The notes under the pieces: model-generated
The model's database searches: none
What the model saw: the letters and a program-made list of their open reading frames with translations, nothing else
Told to the model about the DNA's origin: nothing
Shown: positions 5,649 through 7,082 of the stretch, piece after piece
Layout: each line of letters begins with the position of its first letter
Position numbering within the stretch: the stretch's first letter is position 1
Position numbers and translations under genes: made by a program
From: an uncultured Planctomycetaceae bacterium
GTDB taxonomy: Bacteria; Planctomycetota; Planctomycetia; Pirellulales; Thermoguttaceae
Length of the DNA: 7,082 nucleotides
Reading direction: 5' to 3'
NCBI GenBank assembly: GCA_947307005.1
Contig: CAMZHY010000185.1
Location: 1-7,082 of the forward strand

Positions 5649-7082
5649 TTATCGCCTGTTTCGATCGATCCGCCACGCCGACGTTCGCCCCAACTCCGTG
5701 ACAATAAGATACGAAAATCCGCCCCAACGCGCAAGACACGCGCCCGTAATCGTCGCGCCGTATTGAAAAACGTCCGTCTCGACCCCGGCGGAACTGAAGA
5801 ACCGAATCGTCCCGTTGCCCGAAATCAAGATCCACTCGTCGCGCCCGTCGCCGTCGACGTCGCCGGATTTAACGCGCTCGACGAGTTCGTCTTTCGACGA
5901 AGGAATCACGTTGCGCCAGAGCTCGTTTCCCTCCGCATCGTACCCGACGAAATACGTCGCTTCCGCGGCTTCGTCGACGCAAATTGCGACAAGCCTCGCT
6001 TCGTCGTCGGCGACGCGACTCGACGTCGCGATCTGCCGCAACGTCTCCCCTTTCTTGACGCGGATCGCGTCGCGGGGTTCTCCGGAGCGCGCGTCGTACG
6101 CGCCGACCGCGCCTTGCGCGACCTTCGTAAAGTCGAGCGTCCACAGCGTCGCGGAATGGGAGTCTCCGTCGCGGCGTTCGCCGATCGCGATTTGCGTCGG
6201 CGCGAGGACGGTTTCGTCCTTCCAGAGAACGCGCCGCGTCTCCATATCGACCGCGTAGACGCCGTTTTGCGCGGAAAAGCTCGCGTCCGGCGCGGATACG
6301 ACTCCGAAGAACAACTCGGGAATCCCGTCGCCGTCGACGTCGGCGAGCCGCGCGTCGCCGACGCGCCGCGCGTCCGTCGTCCCGATTTCGAGGGAACCGA
6401 GGTCGTTGAAACGTTCGTCAAATCGATGAAGTTTCGACGACGCGCCGGGCGCGGACGCGACGAAATAACGCCGCCCATGCCCGAATTCCACCGCGCGCGC
6501 GAAGGTTATCGGCTCTCCCGCGGCGGCGGCGGGGGTCGTCTTCAAAAGCAGCTTTCCGCGCGACGAAAAAACCGCGATCGCGTTTCCGTCGCACGGAACG
6601 ATCAGCAAGTCTTCGGGAAAAGCGGCGCCGCGGTCGTTCTGCGGCTCGACGGTCTCCCACGCGGCGTCCAAATCGGAGGAATCGCGGCGCCGCGACGAAA
6701 GCGCCAGAGGATTGACGGGCGCAAAGAGTCCTTCGTAACGCCAAACCTCGTGAAGTCGCGTCGTTTTCGTCATCATGCGCGGCGGGGGATCCGATTTCGG
6801 AACCTCCAGAGAAGTTCGATAGAGTTCGTTGGCCGTCGCGGTTTCCATGAAGCGTTCGAAGCGCCGCGCGTTCTCGTAAGACGCGTTGCGTTCGATTGCG
6901 CGGGGATCGCGCCCTTCGGCGAGTTCATGAAGCGCGACGCGAAGACGCGCGACGTCGCGAGACTGGAAAAGGAACAACGCGGTCGCGCCCGAGGAGTCGA
7001 GGAGCGCGAGCGCGGGCGCGGAAAGAGGCGGCGCGTCGGGCTCGAGCCGCATGAGCGCCGCGCCGTCGAGACGCGCGGACTC
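5649..7082 (-). CDS. FG-GAP/VCBS-type DxDxDG repeat protein, beta-propeller-like (5' end outside the window)
   Basis: The reading frame is open to the right edge. An internal ATG at 7050-7052 has no Shine-Dalgarno-like sequence, and ten further in-frame codons lie upstream, so the true start is probably beyond the window. TAA stop at 5649-5651. Numbered from that ATG, DVDGDG motifs lie at 238-243 (DVDGDGIPELFFG) and 398-403 (DVDGDGRDEWILI), the calcium-binding loop of FG-GAP/VCBS blades. Between and around them are blade-like strands: LLIVPCDGNAIAVFSS, GVYAVDMETRRVLWKD, YFVGYDAEGNELWRN and TIRFFSSAGV. The Trp-bearing 'V..D..T..VLW' strands resemble PQQ-like propellers. Residues about 1-50 (APALALLDSSG...LRVALHELAEGRDP) recall the end of a thioredoxin-like domain, so a redoxin-propeller fusion is possible. 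Probably extracytoplasmic, but its signal peptide is not visible. Ligand or partner unknown. First visible gene of the apparent operon. Confidence 0.82.
   Translation of the reverse strand, partial: ESARLDGAALMRLEPDAPPLSAPALALLDSSGATALFLFQSRDVARLRVALHELAEGRDPRAIERNASYENARRFERFMETATANELYRTSLEVPKSDPPPRMMTKTTRLHEVWRYEGLFAPVNPLALSSRRRDSSDLDAAWETVEPQNDRGAAFPEDLLIVPCDGNAIAVFSSRGKLLLKTTPAAAAGEPITFARAVEFGHGRRYFVASAPGASSKLHRFDERFNDLGSLEIGTTDARRVGDARLADVDGDGIPELFFGVVSAPDASFSAQNGVYAVDMETRRVLWKDETVLAPTQIAIGERRDGDSHSATLWTLDFTKVAQGAVGAYDARSGEPRDAIRVKKGETLRQIATSSRVADDEARLVAICVDEAAEATYFVGYDAEGNELWRNVIPSSKDELVERVKSGDVDGDGRDEWILISGNGTIRFFSSAGVETDVFQYGATITGACLARWGGFSYLIVTELGRTSAWRIDRNRR

Noticed and set aside
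5844..6342. A 19-bp direct repeat (5844-5862 and 6324-6342) as a possible recombination or attachment site
   Set aside because: Both copies encode the DVDGDG calcium-loop motif in the same frame. The identity follows from the motif and strong codon bias.
7050..7052. ATG at 7050-7052 as the true start of the repeat protein
   Set aside because: No Shine-Dalgarno-like sequence precedes it, no signal peptide follows it, and the frame stays open for ten more codons to the window edge. The gene is better described as 5'-truncated.

Overview
The window holds three genes, all on the minus strand and read from high to low coordinates: a 5'-truncated FG-GAP/VCBS-type repeat protein (5649 to the right edge), an exported protein with a possible haem-binding CX4CH motif (4132-5613), and a 1349-residue exported TPR-CHAT protein (4-4053). 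The gaps are 35 and 78 bases, and both internal genes have a Shine-Dalgarno-like sequence before an ATG, so the three look like one operon. No tRNA, rRNA, CRISPR array, insertion sequence or integrase is visible, and no gene-free stretch exceeds 80 bases.

The content points to a planctomycete, probably near Pirellulales. The middle protein combines a short 'RNG..WEGEI..QGDSYTI.LPGG' domain with a C-terminal 'F..KALPALQKRCATSGCH...SPIL' segment, a combination I associate with uncharacterised planctomycete exported proteins. Exported TPR-CHAT proteins and DxDxDG repeat proteins are also common there. This is recalled family knowledge, not a search result. The DNA is GC-rich with a strong bias for CGTCG-type words, which creates many long spurious ORFs on the opposite strand.

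The two complete proteins begin with clear signal peptides. The partial one has a composition typical of extracytoplasmic beta-propeller-like proteins, but its N-terminus lies outside the window. The set therefore looks like a cell-envelope or periplasmic module rather than a cytoplasmic defence system.

The most unusual object is the TPR-CHAT protein. Its CHAT fold is recognisable at both ends, but the caspase-type His/Cys dyad appears to be lost: Leu1041 sits where the Cys is expected, and there is no His in the preceding part of the domain. A 126-residue acidic insertion splits the domain, and a roughly 197-residue charged low-complexity tail follows it, encoded partly by 12-bp and 15-bp tandem repeats. 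It reads as an exported pseudo-protease scaffold. How the three products work together cannot be told from sequence alone.
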